From Brevibacillus centrosporus (lineage in GTDB: Bacteria > Bacillota > Bacilli > Brevibacillales > Brevibacillaceae), in NCBI RefSeq assembly GCF_003710815.1, contig NZ_RHHP01000006.1, forward strand, positions 172,198-236,197: DNA of 64,000 nt, given 5' to 3'. Both the position numbers and the translations under genes were made by a program. Positions 55,851-64,000 of this stretch are shown one piece after another (the stretch's first letter is position 1; each line of letters begins with the position of its first letter). The notes under the pieces were generated by a model. That model ran no database searches and was not told where the DNA came from. It was given only the letters and a program-made list of their open reading frames with translations.

Positions 55851-56279
55851 TTAACGGATGCCTTGTGGCAGGGTAGGAGGAACGTAGTTCAATTCTTCAT
55901 CGGCAGTGATGTAATCGGTGTTGACCATGAGCAGCAGGTAGCGTTTGCCGGTTTGCGGATCGCTAAGAATGATGTGGTCACGGCCAGCCGTTTCCAGTAC
56001 GCCGCGGAAGATTTTTGCATTCCATTGGCTGTTGTTTTCAAATGTTTGATACACAGTGATGACTTTGCCGCGATTCAGGCGCAAAATGTTTTCGATGTAA
56101 GACTCCTCGACGATTTGGCCGGGTGTAAACGGAATACCGGGAATTGCAGAACCACTTGGCTGCATAGGGACCAGCTGAGGCTGCTGCTGCTGCGGCGGCA
56201 TTCCATAGGGAAACTGAGTGGATTGGTACATGTCGTATCCGTACTGCTGATACTGAGGGTATGGCATTTGTTGGCTCAT
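55851..56279 (-). CDS. gerQ: Spore coat protein GerQ
   Basis: 142 residues. A Gln/Pro/Tyr-rich N-terminal region (about 1-50) is followed by the conserved GerQ domain (IVEESYIENILRLNRGKVITVY, WNAKIFRGVLETAGRDHIILSDP, YLLLMVNTDYITADEELNY). GerQ is a coat protein cross-linked by transglutaminase late in sporulation and is needed for CwlJ to sit in the coat. It directly follows cwlJ, as in Bacillus subtilis. Confidence 0.93.
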   Translation of the reverse strand: MSQQMPYPQYQQYGYDMYQSTQFPYGMPPQQQQPQLVPMQPSGSAIPGIPFTPGQIVEESYIENILRLNRGKVITVYQTFENNSQWNAKIFRGVLETAGRDHIILSDPQTGKRYLLLMVNTDYITADEELNYVPPTLPQGIR

Positions 56280-56310
56280 GATGAACTCGCTCCTTTATAT
56301 CTATCTGACT

Positions 56311-56733
56311 CTAATAGACGCGTGGGCAATCTTCGGGTGTCGGAACGAAGAAGCAGTGCGCTTTATAGCGTCCGGAATTCCGTTGATTCCACCAGGTAGG
56401 CGGACAGTTGCCCTCTGGTCGATAAAACCACAAAGCGTTTGTTGCGGGATGCGTCCTTTCTCCATTGATCGTGCGTTTGGCTAAACGCTTCTCTCGATCT
56501 CTCGCGCGTTGATAAAAATACGGCTTTTGTACCGATTCGTAACCGCCTGGAGATTGAAACACCATGTCATTCATGCTTCGGATGTTTTTAAAGTCAAGGC
56601 AGTTGGAAAGGATGCGGTTTACACCCACGTTGCCGACCATCAGCATGCCCAGCTCGCCTTCTCCCTCCGCTTCAGCACGAAGCAATCGAGCTAGCAAATC
56701 TACGTCATTCGAGTTCGCTTTGATTACGGCCAT
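56311..56733 (-). CDS. cwlJ: Spore cortex-lytic enzyme CwlJ
   Basis: 140 residues, one hydrolase_2 (SleB/CwlJ) domain: LLARLLRAEAEGEGELGMLMVGNVGVNR with the catalytic Glu, and NALWFYRPEGNCPPTWW near the C terminus. Degrades muramic-delta-lactam cortex peptidoglycan during germination, especially when triggered by Ca-dipicolinate. Ribosome binding site GGAGGAGGTGAGG. First gene of the cwlJ-gerQ operon, expected to be transcribed by sigmaE in the mother cell; CATATATT at about 56767 resembles a sigmaE -10. Confidence 0.94.
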   Translation of the reverse strand: MAVIKANSNDVDLLARLLRAEAEGEGELGMLMVGNVGVNRILSNCLDFKNIRSMNDMVFQSPGGYESVQKPYFYQRARDREKRLAKRTINGERTHPATNALWFYRPEGNCPPTWWNQRNSGRYKAHCFFVPTPEDCPRVY

Positions 56734-56859
56734 TGCCTCACCTCCTCCAAAAACTCACAATTACAATATATGGGCGCATGTGCGATCGGTGATTACCGAA
56801 GAGAATTTTTCTGTGGGCTTGCATCTGGCTTTGTCAGTCCATCCTTTTCACGTGACATG

Positions 56860-56904
56860 AAAAAAGCGTCCGTGAGCCAGTGACATGGCTTGGACGCTTT
56901 TTCT
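56860..56904. terminator. Terminator of the VTT-domain gene
   Basis: AAAAAAGCGTCC and GGACGCTTTTT with inner GCCA/TGGC; read on the minus strand. Confidence 0.85.
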
Positions 56905-56923
56905 GTATGAGGCTGTCTTCTGT

Positions 56924-57490
56924 TTACAAATACCGTTTCCTGCGCTTGTTCCAGATGAACCAGGCGATCGCGACCAAGGCACCAATCCCGAGTATCGTGA
57001 CCTCCAGATATTCATCCAGGAGTACTTTTGCGTGCTTTCCGTAAAAATGAAACAGAGTGCCGATTAGAAAAAATTTTAATCCCCGCCCGACGATGGCGAA
57101 GAGCATCAGCTTCGTTAAAGAGTAATTGAATGCCCCGCTAAGCACGGTAAAAACTTTGAAGGGAATGGGGGTAAAAGCCCCAATCAGTACAGCAGCATCT
57201 CCGTTTTTCGCAAATTGCTCGGTCGCGAGAGCTGTCCATTTTGCGGGTAGCAGTTTCTGTAAAAGCGGTTTCCCTAGCCATTTTCCCAGCATAAATCCGA
57301 TGGGAGCACCGAGTATGGAAGCCGTGAAAGCTACAGTCGCAAATCGCAGTGCGGAGCCCGGATCGAGCAAACTCATCGCAATTTGCATGAAGAAAGGTGG
57401 AACTGGACTGATAAACGAGTCCAAAAATGCCATTCCGAAGAGTCCCCATATTCCGTAATTCATAAACAGTTGCGTGATTTGTTCCAGCAT
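56924..57490 (-). CDS. DedA/VTT-domain (YqaA-like) membrane protein
   Basis: 188 residues from ATG 57490 (AAGGAG six bases upstream); ATG 57496 overlaps that site. VTT-domain marks: FGMAFLDSFISPVPPFFMQI, an F/Y-x-x-x-R-like GRGLKFFLIG, and GAFTPIPFKVFTVLSGAF, the re-entrant G-x-x-x-P segment. Family members flip lipids or maintain membrane potential. Its position between spore genes may be incidental. Confidence 0.88.
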   Translation of the reverse strand: MLEQITQLFMNYGIWGLFGMAFLDSFISPVPPFFMQIAMSLLDPGSALRFATVAFTASILGAPIGFMLGKWLGKPLLQKLLPAKWTALATEQFAKNGDAAVLIGAFTPIPFKVFTVLSGAFNYSLTKLMLFAIVGRGLKFFLIGTLFHFYGKHAKVLLDEYLEVTILGIGALVAIAWFIWNKRRKRYL

Positions 57491-57661
57491 GGGCATCTCC
57501 TTGCGATTTTTCCTTCCCTAGCCATTATACAGGAAAGATTCTGGTTTCTGTAGCTAAGATATGTCCGTTTGTCCAAAGTCAGCACCAGCTTCTAGGACGG
57601 AAAATTTTCGGACATACTGTTAGAGATTTTGACGAGAGACAAAAAGGAGGCGTAACCATCT

Positions 57662-58552
57662 ATGCAATCTCATCCCTATGGTGCACACGAAGTCATAGAG
57701 CTTCATGAGGTTTTGAACGGAGCGGTTGACGCGATGAATACGGCCCATTTGTACGTCCCATTTATTCGCGATGCACAGCTGGCCCAAATCACAGCTCATC
57801 AGCTGCAATTCATGCAAAATGAGTACAATACTTTCGTTTATACCGTGCAAGGGCTTGGCGCAGGAGAGATGCTGCCCTATCGCCCGAATCGGACGTTTGC
57901 ATCAGCAGCTCCAGCCATGGCTGCGCAAATGAGTGAACCACATGCTTATTCACCCCAAATCGATGACCGCGATGTAGCGTCCGCTTTTCTCGGTATGCAT
58001 AAAACAGGAGCCAAAACCAAGCTGGCAGCGGCACTCGAGGCAGCACATCCGCAGATTCGTGAGCTGCTGCTGCAGGGAGCCGTCAATTGTGCGCATCAGG
58101 CTCACGAAATATGGGTTTACATGCAAAGCAGAGGGTTCTATCCGCTGGCAACGATGTCTGAGTCGACCAATACCGAGCTGCTGCGCGGTTATCAGCCTTT
58201 GCGCCCCGAGAATGGGATGATGGAGCAAGCAGTTTCTCCAGCGGCAGCTCCGACGCAGCCGCCTCAGGAAAAAGGCACCATTTCCGCCCACTTGCAGAGA
58301 GAGACGGTAAGCGGCGCAAGAGCTTCTTCCCCAGCTGACCAGCCGCTGACCCCTGTGAATGCGGCACCGATTTTTTCCCCTCAGCCGTACCGCCCGGATT
58401 TCAATGGGCCTTCTGAAGATACGGCGATGACTACCGATGCGTTACAGACACAAGGGATCGAAGCGACAGGCGGTTTGTACCAGCAAGCAGAAGGGAAGCA
58501 GAACCGAAGTCGCAAAAAGAATACCATTTCGGATTCCCTGCTTGGTCAATAG
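57662..58552 (+). CDS. CotF-like spore coat protein
   Basis: 296 residues. The N-terminal half (1-175) is helical, with the Coat_F pattern (ELHEVLNGAVDAMNTAHLYVPFI, DAQLAQITAHQLQFMQNEYN, HEIWVYMQSRGFYPL), a ferritin-like four-helix arrangement. The C-terminal half (180-296) is low-complexity Pro/Gln/Ala-rich and ends in a basic stretch. Extended tails are common in coat proteins. Ribosome binding site AAAGGAGG; CATACTG at about 57614 resembles a sigmaK -10. Confidence 0.82.
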   Translation: MQSHPYGAHEVIELHEVLNGAVDAMNTAHLYVPFIRDAQLAQITAHQLQFMQNEYNTFVYTVQGLGAGEMLPYRPNRTFASAAPAMAAQMSEPHAYSPQIDDRDVASAFLGMHKTGAKTKLAAALEAAHPQIRELLLQGAVNCAHQAHEIWVYMQSRGFYPLATMSESTNTELLRGYQPLRPENGMMEQAVSPAAAPTQPPQEKGTISAHLQRETVSGARASSPADQPLTPVNAAPIFSPQPYRPDFNGPSEDTAMTTDALQTQGIEATGGLYQQAEGKQNRSRKKNTISDSLLGQ

Positions 58553-58631
58553 GTCCTTGTTTTTTCATTGACGATAGGAAATAATATCCACTACTATAGA
58601 GAAAGGACAAACATCATTGGGAGGGGCCGAA

Positions 58632-58850
58632 GTGAAAACGCTAGGTTCGGGGAAAGTCATTTTTTATGCACCAGATGGAACGAATCTGCAGCTTTCCGGT
58701 GAAATTGACGTTCGAGGAGAACGCGTTTCTGTTACGGAAATCATCTACTTTAATGGTCAGCCAAACGGCGCTCGTGAGACGAATCTGCCACTCGCTCAGA
58801 CCGTCATTTATTGGGAGCCAGAAGTATACGAGCAAATCGGTTTCGAATAG
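58632..58850 (+). CDS. Small protein of unknown function
   Basis: 72 residues from GTG 58632 with GGGAGGGG upstream. Predicted all-beta: VKTLGSGKVIFYAPDG, LQLSGEIDVRGERV, VTEIIYFNGQ, then ETNLPLAQTVIYWEPE. Not recognised as a family. A weak terminator (CCCT-CTGC-AGGG, T7) follows. It lies between a coat gene and mqnC without obvious link. Confidence 0.65.
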   Translation: MKTLGSGKVIFYAPDGTNLQLSGEIDVRGERVSVTEIIYFNGQPNGARETNLPLAQTVIYWEPEVYEQIGFE

Positions 58851-58992
58851 CAAACACAGACGACCTTGCCCTCTGCAGGGTTGTTTTTTTATATGTAAGC
58901 TTTTACACCTATGCACCTTGGGAATAGCCGGGGTAGGCCAAGTGTGATATCATGTGGAGTGGAATTTACGTAGGTAACAAGGAGTGATCCTT

Positions 58993-60099
58993 ATGATCGA
59001 CAGTATATTGGAACGGGCTCTTGCAGGCGAACGCCTGGGCCTTGAAGATGGTTTGGCCTTGTTTGCAAGTAATGAAATTGAAAAATTGGGGCATTACGCG
59101 AACCTGGTGATGCAAAAGCACCATCCAGACCCAATCGCAACATTTGTCATTAGCCGTAATGTCAACTACACCAACGTTTGCGACACGTATTGCCGCTTTT
59201 GCGCGTTTTATCGCGCGCCTGGATCTTCGGAAGGATACGTTCTCCCAAGAGAGACCATTTTCCAAAAAATTCAAGAAACGGTAGACGTAGGCGGTACCGA
59301 AATTTTGATGCAGGGCGGAACCAATCCGGACTTAAAGCTCGACTACTATACCGACCTGCTGCGGGCGATCAAGCAGCGCTTCCCGCAAATCACCATGCAT
59401 TCTCTGTCTGTTGCTGAGGTTATGAAAATTGCCGAGGTTTCAAATATGTCCGTAGAGGATGTATTGAGAGAACTGAAGTCTGCCGGTCTGGATTCCTTGC
59501 CAGGAGCAGGCGGAGAAATTTTGGACGATCGTACTCGCCGGAAGATTTCCAGACTGAAAGGCTCTTGGACGGATTGGATCGACACCCAAAAAGCGGCACA
59601 TCGCGCAGGCTTGCCAGGAACCGCGACGATGGTCATCGGCTTCGGTGAGGAAATGGAAGAACGCGTTCTTTCCTTGATGCGCATTCGTGAAGCCCAGGAT
59701 GAGACGCACGGCTTCAAAGCGTTCATCGTATGGACGTTCCAGCCAGACAACACGAACATGAAGGCAGTCAACAACACGCCCGAAGAGTATTTGAAAACAC
59801 TGGCGATCAGCCGACTGATGCTGGACAATGTGGAGAACTTCCAGTCGTCTTGGGTAACGATGGGCCCACACTACGGCCAATTGTCTCTATCCTATGGAGC
59901 CAATGACTTCGGTCAGACGATGATGGAAGAAAACGTGGTGTCTGCAGCAGCTTGTACCCACAAAGTGAACACCAACCAAATTCTGGAGCTGATTCGCGGA
60001 GCAGGCAAGATTCCTGCGCAACGCAACACGCAGTACGACATCCTGCGCGTCTTCAAAGACGGCGAGATGGCGGAAAAAGATTTTGTGATGCAGAACTAA
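58993..60099 (+). CDS. mqnC: Cyclic dehypoxanthinylfutalosine synthase (radical SAM)
   Basis: 368 residues from ATG 58993 with AAGGAG eight bases upstream. CDTYCRFCAFYR holds the radical-SAM CxxxCxxC cluster; SSEGYVLP, ILMQGGTNPDLKLDYY, GAGGEILDDRTR and FIVWTFQPDNTNMK are MqnC-type motifs that separate it from MqnE. It closes the ring of dehypoxanthine futalosine in the futalosine route to menaquinone. Presence of this route is typical of Brevibacillus, Paenibacillus and Geobacillus but not B. subtilis. Terminator at 60129-60181. Confidence 0.92.
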   Translation: MIDSILERALAGERLGLEDGLALFASNEIEKLGHYANLVMQKHHPDPIATFVISRNVNYTNVCDTYCRFCAFYRAPGSSEGYVLPRETIFQKIQETVDVGGTEILMQGGTNPDLKLDYYTDLLRAIKQRFPQITMHSLSVAEVMKIAEVSNMSVEDVLRELKSAGLDSLPGAGGEILDDRTRRKISRLKGSWTDWIDTQKAAHRAGLPGTATMVIGFGEEMEERVLSLMRIREAQDETHGFKAFIVWTFQPDNTNMKAVNNTPEEYLKTLAISRLMLDNVENFQSSWVTMGPHYGQLSLSYGANDFGQTMMEENVVSAAACTHKVNTNQILELIRGAGKIPAQRNTQYDILRVFKDGEMAEKDFVMQN

Positions 60100-60128
60100 G
60101 CTTTGCGACGAAAACGATATCGAGTGGA

Positions 60129-60181
60129 AGCACGTTTCTGTTTTGGTCCCTTGTATGGGACTGACGGAAGCGTGCTTTTTC
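60129..60181 (+). terminator. Terminator of mqnC
   Basis: GGAAGCACG and CGTGCTTTTT with inner GTCCC/GGGAC. Confidence 0.78.
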
Positions 60182-60275
60182 TATCTATCCTTCCCTCCGT
60201 TTCCAACCGTTTAAAAGTATATCGCTCCTGTCGGGACATATACTGTAAGTACAATTGCGGGTTGGGGGGATGGTT

Positions 60276-61196
60276 ATGCAAGCGTTCCGCGTATTGCTGG
60301 AGAATGTCCCTGCGCATAGTGGCACGTATCGCGCCATCTTGCAAGAGATGACGGAGCGGGTCAACACTGCACCGGTGCGTATTACATATAAAGAGGAGGA
60401 CCAGAACGGGTACCATGTGTTCTTCTTTCAGAGCTGGTGCGAAGAAGAATACGATGCGCAGACGATTGATTGGGCTCGTGCTTTCGTGGCATTGTCATTA
60501 GCTGAGTGGATCATCCAGGTAAAGGAATCCGAGATCATCGAGGAAATGGCAGAGGATTTGCTGCAGTCCGAGCAGCTGGAGGAAGAATGGGCAGAAATCC
60601 TTCCCTATATCCAGCGTATGTGCCAAGAGCATGAACCTGCCGGCACTGAGCTGTTTACCGCTACAACACGCAAGGCGAATGTCTATCGCAAGGCATTTAC
60701 GTATTTGGAATACGAGAGAACCGTCAACGTTTTGGGCTTCGTCCGTTTTCGTCTGCAGGACCATTGGAATGAACTGTTTGAGCTGGTGGAGGCAGGAATC
60801 GACGAATATCTGGAAGACAAGCAATATCAGGAATTTGTGGAACTGCTGCGTTATTTCATCGCCGTCCAGGAGACCAAGCAGGAAGTGGTTCACGTCGTTC
60901 CTAGTGTGGACAAACCTTTCCACCTCTATGATAAAAAAGGGGATCGCCTGTGGCTGGATCAGCTGGATTCCGTTCTGAGCATGGAAGAGCAAAACTGCCG
61001 GGACGAAGACTATTTGGTCAGCGCCCTCGTGACCTTGGCACCGGAGAGTATCGTCCTGCACATGGCAACGGAGAGGCCTGGACTGACGCAGACGATTCGC
61101 AGCATTTTCGACAGCCGGTTGAGTACGTGCCAGTCTTGCCCCCTTTGCCTGGCAGACAGACGTGTACTTGACTTGCACAATCCGTCTAAACTATAA
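60276..61196 (+). CDS. ytxC: Sporulation protein YtxC
   Basis: 306 residues from ATG 60276 (GGGGGG seven bases upstream). A YtxC-like chain: helical, with WARAFVALSLAEWIIQVKE, RKAFTYLEYERTVNVLGFVRFRL and a C-terminal LHLYDKKG/ LYDKKGDRLWLDQL region, ending with a Cys-rich tail (CQSCPLC). Function in sporulation is not defined. The ytxC-thrS order is conserved in Bacilli. The gene stops just before the thrS T-box. Confidence 0.83.
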   Translation: MQAFRVLLENVPAHSGTYRAILQEMTERVNTAPVRITYKEEDQNGYHVFFFQSWCEEEYDAQTIDWARAFVALSLAEWIIQVKESEIIEEMAEDLLQSEQLEEEWAEILPYIQRMCQEHEPAGTELFTATTRKANVYRKAFTYLEYERTVNVLGFVRFRLQDHWNELFELVEAGIDEYLEDKQYQEFVELLRYFIAVQETKQEVVHVVPSVDKPFHLYDKKGDRLWLDQLDSVLSMEEQNCRDEDYLVSALVTLAPESIVLHMATERPGLTQTIRSIFDSRLSTCQSCPLCLADRRVLDLHNPSKL

Positions 61197-61199
61197 TAG

Positions 61200-61483
61200 C
61201 AACAACAACTTTACAGGAAATACGATGAGAAGGACATGGACGATATGCAGGTCGCTTCAGAGAGGCGGGACATGGCTGGAAGCCCGCTGCGCACCCATAT
61301 GGATCTACCCCCTTTGAGTAGCCACCGGGAACAAAGGCATTTGCCTTCCAGTATCGGTCAGCCGGTGAATAACCGTTAAAATTCCTTGAGGAGTCTGTTT
61401 GGGCAAGACTGACAGACTTGAATTAGGGTGGTACCGCGAGATGACACTCGTCCCTTTTTGGGATGGGTGTTTTTTTATTTACT
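61200..61483 (+). promoter_or_regulatory. T-box riboswitch of thrS (threonine)
   Basis: Stem I contains the AGAGAGG..GGACATGGCTGG region. The specifier ACC (61307-61309) sits at the same offset from the downstream GAG as CTC in the two leuA T-boxes. The T-box GGGTGGTACCGCG is at 61426-61438. The terminator (GACACTCGTCCC...GGGATGGGTGTTTTTTT) closes the leader. ACC is a threonine codon, agreeing with the gene. Confidence 0.9.
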
Positions 61484-61539
61484 TGGCATTGCCGAGTTTA
61501 GTAAATCTCAAATCTTGGTAAAGGAAGGAAGAACCTAAC

Positions 61540-63453
61540 GTGGCACAAATTAACGTGACTTTCCCGGATGGCGCAGTTCGTCAATACGAGGCCGGGACTA
61601 CCATCGAAGACATCGCTGGTTCCATTAGCGCCAGCTTGAAAAAGAAAGCCGTCGCTGGTAAAAAAGACGGCAAAGTCGTTGACCTGTACACCTCGCTGGA
61701 AGAGGATGCAGCGATCGAGATCGTGACGCTGGACTCCCCAGACGGCGTTGAAGTATATCGTCACAGTACCGCTCACTTGCTCGCACAAGCAGTAAAACGC
61801 ATCTACGGCAGTGAAGTGAAATTCGGGATCGGTCCAGTAATCGAAGACGGTTTCTACTACGACATGGACATTCCTGTATCTTTGAGCCCGGAAGACCTCG
61901 GCAAAATCGAAGCGGAAATGGAAAAAATCGTGAAAGAGGATTTGCCAATTCGCCGCAAAGTCGTTAGCCGCGCAGAAGCAACAGAGATTTTCCAAGGCTT
62001 GAATGACCATCTGAAGCTGGAACTGATCCGCGACCTGCCAGAAGATGCGACCATCACTCTGTATGAACAGGGTGAATTCTTCGACCTGTGCCGTGGACCT
62101 CATTTGCCTTCCACTGGCTTCATCAAAGCATTCAAGCTGATGAACGTAGCGGGTGCTTACTGGCGCGGAAAATCGGAAAACCAAGTACTGCAGCGTGTAT
62201 ACGGTACTGCATGGCCGAAAAAAGCCGAGCTGGAAGAATATCTGCACTTCATCGAAGAAGCGAAAAAACGCGACCACCGCAAATTGGGCAAAGAGCTCGA
62301 GCTGTTCATGTTCTCTGAGGAAGCTCCAGGTATGCCGTTCTACCTGCCTAAAGGCTTTACTGTCCGCAACGAGCTGGAGCAATTCTCCCGCCGTCTGCAG
62401 CAGCTGGCGCAATACACAGAGGTACGCACTCCGTTCCTGATGAACGAGCGCCTCTGGAAGCAATCCGGCCACTGGGAGCATTACCAAGAGAACATGTACT
62501 TCTCTGAAGTAGATAATGCGACTTACGCTCTGAAGCCGATGAACTGTCCAGGACACATGCTGATGTACAAAAATGCGATGCATTCCTACCGCGATCTGCC
62601 AATCCGTTACTCCGAGTTTGGTCAGGTTCACCGCCACGAGTACTCCGGTGCTCTGAACGGTATGCTTCGCGTACGGACTTTTTGCCAGGATGACGCGCAC
62701 GTATTTGTTCGTCCGGATCAGATCGAAACCGAAATCAAAGGCATGATCAAGCTGATCGACAGTATTTATAAAGTGTTCGGCTTCGAATACAGTGTGTCTC
62801 TGTCTACTCGTCCAGAGGATTCCATGGGCTCCGACGAGCTGTGGGAAACAGCTGAAGGTGCTTTGAAAAAAGTGCTGGAGGCATCCGGTATGCCATACGG
62901 TATCGAAGAAGGCGACGGTGCCTTCTATGGACCGAAGATCGACTTCCACATCACAGATGCGCTGAAACGCCGTCACCAATGCGGTACTATCCAGCTGGAC
63001 TTCCAAATGCCAGAGAAGTTTGACCTGACTTATGTCGGTCAAGACAACGAAAAGCATCGTCCAGTCGTTCTGCACCGTGCGATGTACGGTTCCATGGAGC
63101 GCTTCATCGGTATCCTGATCGAGCACTATGCAGGGGCATTCCCAGTGTGGCTCACTCCAATCCAGGCTCGCCTGATGAACATCAGTGAAGTGCACACTCC
63201 TTACGCAGAAAAAGTGAAGGAACAGCTGCAGCAAGCAGGTATCCGCGTAGAGCTGGATGCGCGCAATGAGAAAATCGGTTACAAAATCCGTGAAGCCCAA
63301 GTCCAAAAAATCCCATACATGCTCGTCATTGGGGAAAAAGAAATGGAAGACGGCACTCTGTCCGTGCGTAAACGCGGAGTAGGGGATGAAGGTGCAATGA
63401 GCGTGGATGCGTTCGTTGAAAAAATTCGTGCCGAAATCAACGAAATGAAGTAA
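61540..63453 (+). CDS. thrS: Threonyl-tRNA synthetase
   Basis: 637 residues from GTG 61540 (AAGGAAGGAAG upstream). The TGS domain (1-62), editing domain with HSTAHLLAQAVKRI (HxxxH), the class II catalytic core with motif 2 (GQVHRHEYSGALNGMLRVRTF) and zinc ligands (Cys in MNCPGHML, His of the DAHVF region, His in VVLHRAMYGSMERF), and the anticodon-binding domain (from about 535) are all intact. Charges tRNA-Thr. Induced by uncharged tRNA-Thr through its T-box. Confidence 0.98.
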   Translation: MAQINVTFPDGAVRQYEAGTTIEDIAGSISASLKKKAVAGKKDGKVVDLYTSLEEDAAIEIVTLDSPDGVEVYRHSTAHLLAQAVKRIYGSEVKFGIGPVIEDGFYYDMDIPVSLSPEDLGKIEAEMEKIVKEDLPIRRKVVSRAEATEIFQGLNDHLKLELIRDLPEDATITLYEQGEFFDLCRGPHLPSTGFIKAFKLMNVAGAYWRGKSENQVLQRVYGTAWPKKAELEEYLHFIEEAKKRDHRKLGKELELFMFSEEAPGMPFYLPKGFTVRNELEQFSRRLQQLAQYTEVRTPFLMNERLWKQSGHWEHYQENMYFSEVDNATYALKPMNCPGHMLMYKNAMHSYRDLPIRYSEFGQVHRHEYSGALNGMLRVRTFCQDDAHVFVRPDQIETEIKGMIKLIDSIYKVFGFEYSVSLSTRPEDSMGSDELWETAEGALKKVLEASGMPYGIEEGDGAFYGPKIDFHITDALKRRHQCGTIQLDFQMPEKFDLTYVGQDNEKHRPVVLHRAMYGSMERFIGILIEHYAGAFPVWLTPIQARLMNISEVHTPYAEKVKEQLQQAGIRVELDARNEKIGYKIREAQVQKIPYMLVIGEKEMEDGTLSVRKRGVGDEGAMSVDAFVEKIRAEINEMK

Positions 63454-63455
63454 GA

Positions 63456-63478
63456 GGCGTCCGACGCCTAGGTTTTAA
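63456..63478 (+). terminator. Short terminator of thrS
   Basis: AGGCG-TCCGA-CGCCT followed by AGGTTTT. Confidence 0.65.
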
Positions 63479-63505
63479 ATGGATAAAGGGGCAGCTCCTT
63501 TAAAA

Positions 63506-64000
63506 TGTACCCTTTGTAAAGGACACTTTTAAAAAGTCTAGGCAGCTCTCAGTAGATGATCCCTGTATTGAACGGGGGTCATCTTTTTTAAATTCCATTG
63601 GTATCTATAGTGATTGTAGTACGTCATGTAATGCTTAATTTCACGTTTTAATTCTTCAAGACTCGTACATTTCTTAATCGAGGCTTCGTCTTTAAAATGA
63701 CCAAAAAAGGACTCCTGAGGGGCGTTATCCCAACAGTTCCCTCGTCTTGACATCGATTGGCACAATGTAAGTTTCTTCACCAATTTCTGAAAGTCAGGGT
63801 GAGTATAATGCGTTCCCTGGTCGGAGTGGATCATGGCATCTTTTGCCCTCTTAAAGTTACGATTCTTTTTTAATTTGAGAAGGGTATCCGTAGCTAAGTC
63901 CATGGTGATACGGTCTGACACATGGTAAGCTAAGATCTCATTAGTTGATCCATCTTTTATTGTGGACAAATAGGCTTTCTGACCTTTGCCGTAATATAGA
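63506..64000 (-). mobile_element. IS3-family (IS150-group) insertion sequence, partial
   Basis: The plus-strand left boundary is probably at TGTACCCTTTGTAAAGG (63506), since IS3 elements start with TG. The transposase reads toward it from beyond the window. The other end and orfA are not in view. Confidence 0.7.
63538..63999 (-). CDS. IS3-family transposase OrfB (rve integrase), 5'-partial
   Basis: The frame is open to the window edge. 153 C-terminal residues of the DDE domain are seen: YLSTIKDGSTNEILAYHVS, the second catalytic Asp in MIHSDQGTHYTHPDF, the catalytic Glu in NCWDNAPQESFFGHFKDE, and the terminal YYNHYRYQWNLKKMTPVQYRDHL. This is the IS150 subgroup pattern. The sequence looks undamaged as far as seen. 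Confidence 0.9.
   Translation of the reverse strand, partial: LYYGKGQKAYLSTIKDGSTNEILAYHVSDRITMDLATDTLLKLKKNRNFKRAKDAMIHSDQGTHYTHPDFQKLVKKLTLCQSMSRRGNCWDNAPQESFFGHFKDEASIKKCTSLEELKREIKHYMTYYNHYRYQWNLKKMTPVQYRDHLLRAA

Noticed and set aside
61498..63306. 602-codon minus-strand frame opposite thrS
   Set aside because: It is the codon-for-codon complement of a highly conserved gene with no own start signals.

Overview
The window looks like a chromosomal segment of an endospore-forming Bacillota, most likely Brevibacillus or a close Paenibacillaceae relative. Evidence: spore genes (cwlJ, gerQ, a CotF-like coat protein, ytxC), a futalosine-route menaquinone gene (mqnC), T-box leaders (two Leu, one Thr), strong AGGAGG-type ribosome binding sites with frequent GTG/TTG starts, and moderate GC. 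The genus is inferred from gene content, not from a database search. No rRNA, tRNA or CRISPR array is visible.

Layout. 1-4.1 kb: tail of an extracellular protein, a secreted GH3 enzyme, an AraC/GyrI-like regulator and a YdhK-like lipoprotein. 4.2-9.4 kb: a sugar ABC transporter locus with a badly decayed binding protein and a first permease split by a ~2 kb AT-rich island; the second permease is intact. 9.4-13.4 kb: a hypothetical protein, an EamA transporter, then a YesM/YesN-type two-component pair whose regulator is fused by deletion to a truncated sodium:solute symporter. 13.6-22.8 kb: a Dpp-type peptide transporter (dppF, D, B, C on the minus strand), with an IS200/IS605-type element between the dppC ribosome binding site and start codon, divergent from three tandem CodA-like amidohydrolases. 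23-28.4 kb: quinone-reductase-like protein, an AraC/SDR/Atu4866 module, small membrane and stalk-domain proteins. 29.06-30.16 kb: four tandem ~285-bp hairpin-rich repeats. 30.2-33.1 kb: a fourth CodA-like amidohydrolase divergent from a frameshifted chlorohydrolase-like gene. 34.1-36.5 kb: tandem leucine T-boxes and leuA. 36.5-40.4 kb: an OmpR-type two-component system, a small secreted protein and ilvE. 40.5-48.6 kb: four paralogous family-5 binding proteins (two intact, two wrecked) around a chemoreceptor. 48.8-63.5 kb: LysE-type exporter, NUDIX, MFS, Eis-like GNAT, PilZ, DUF2087-GIY-YIG, spore genes, mqnC, ytxC and T-box-controlled thrS. The right edge enters an IS3-family element.

The main result is a regulon readable from the DNA. 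Six promoters, for amidohydrolases, the chlorohydrolase and the peptide/opine-type binding proteins, share two direct repeats (consensus GTAAARATNNTGMAAAT) exactly 21 bp apart. In each, a -10 hexamer begins exactly 36 bp after the start of the second repeat. The sugar ABC promoter has the same geometry with weaker repeats. This is how an AraC-type activator overlapping the -35 would bind. The obvious local candidate, a response regulator with an AraC-type HTH, is truncated inside its HTH. The regulon itself (dppC, symporter, SBP1, SBP3, amidohydrolase 2, chlorohydrolase, sugar SBP and permease) is riddled with frameshifts, deletions and insertions, while neighbouring housekeeping genes are intact. 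I read this as a sensing, uptake and hydrolysis system for an unknown nitrogenous compound caught during decay.
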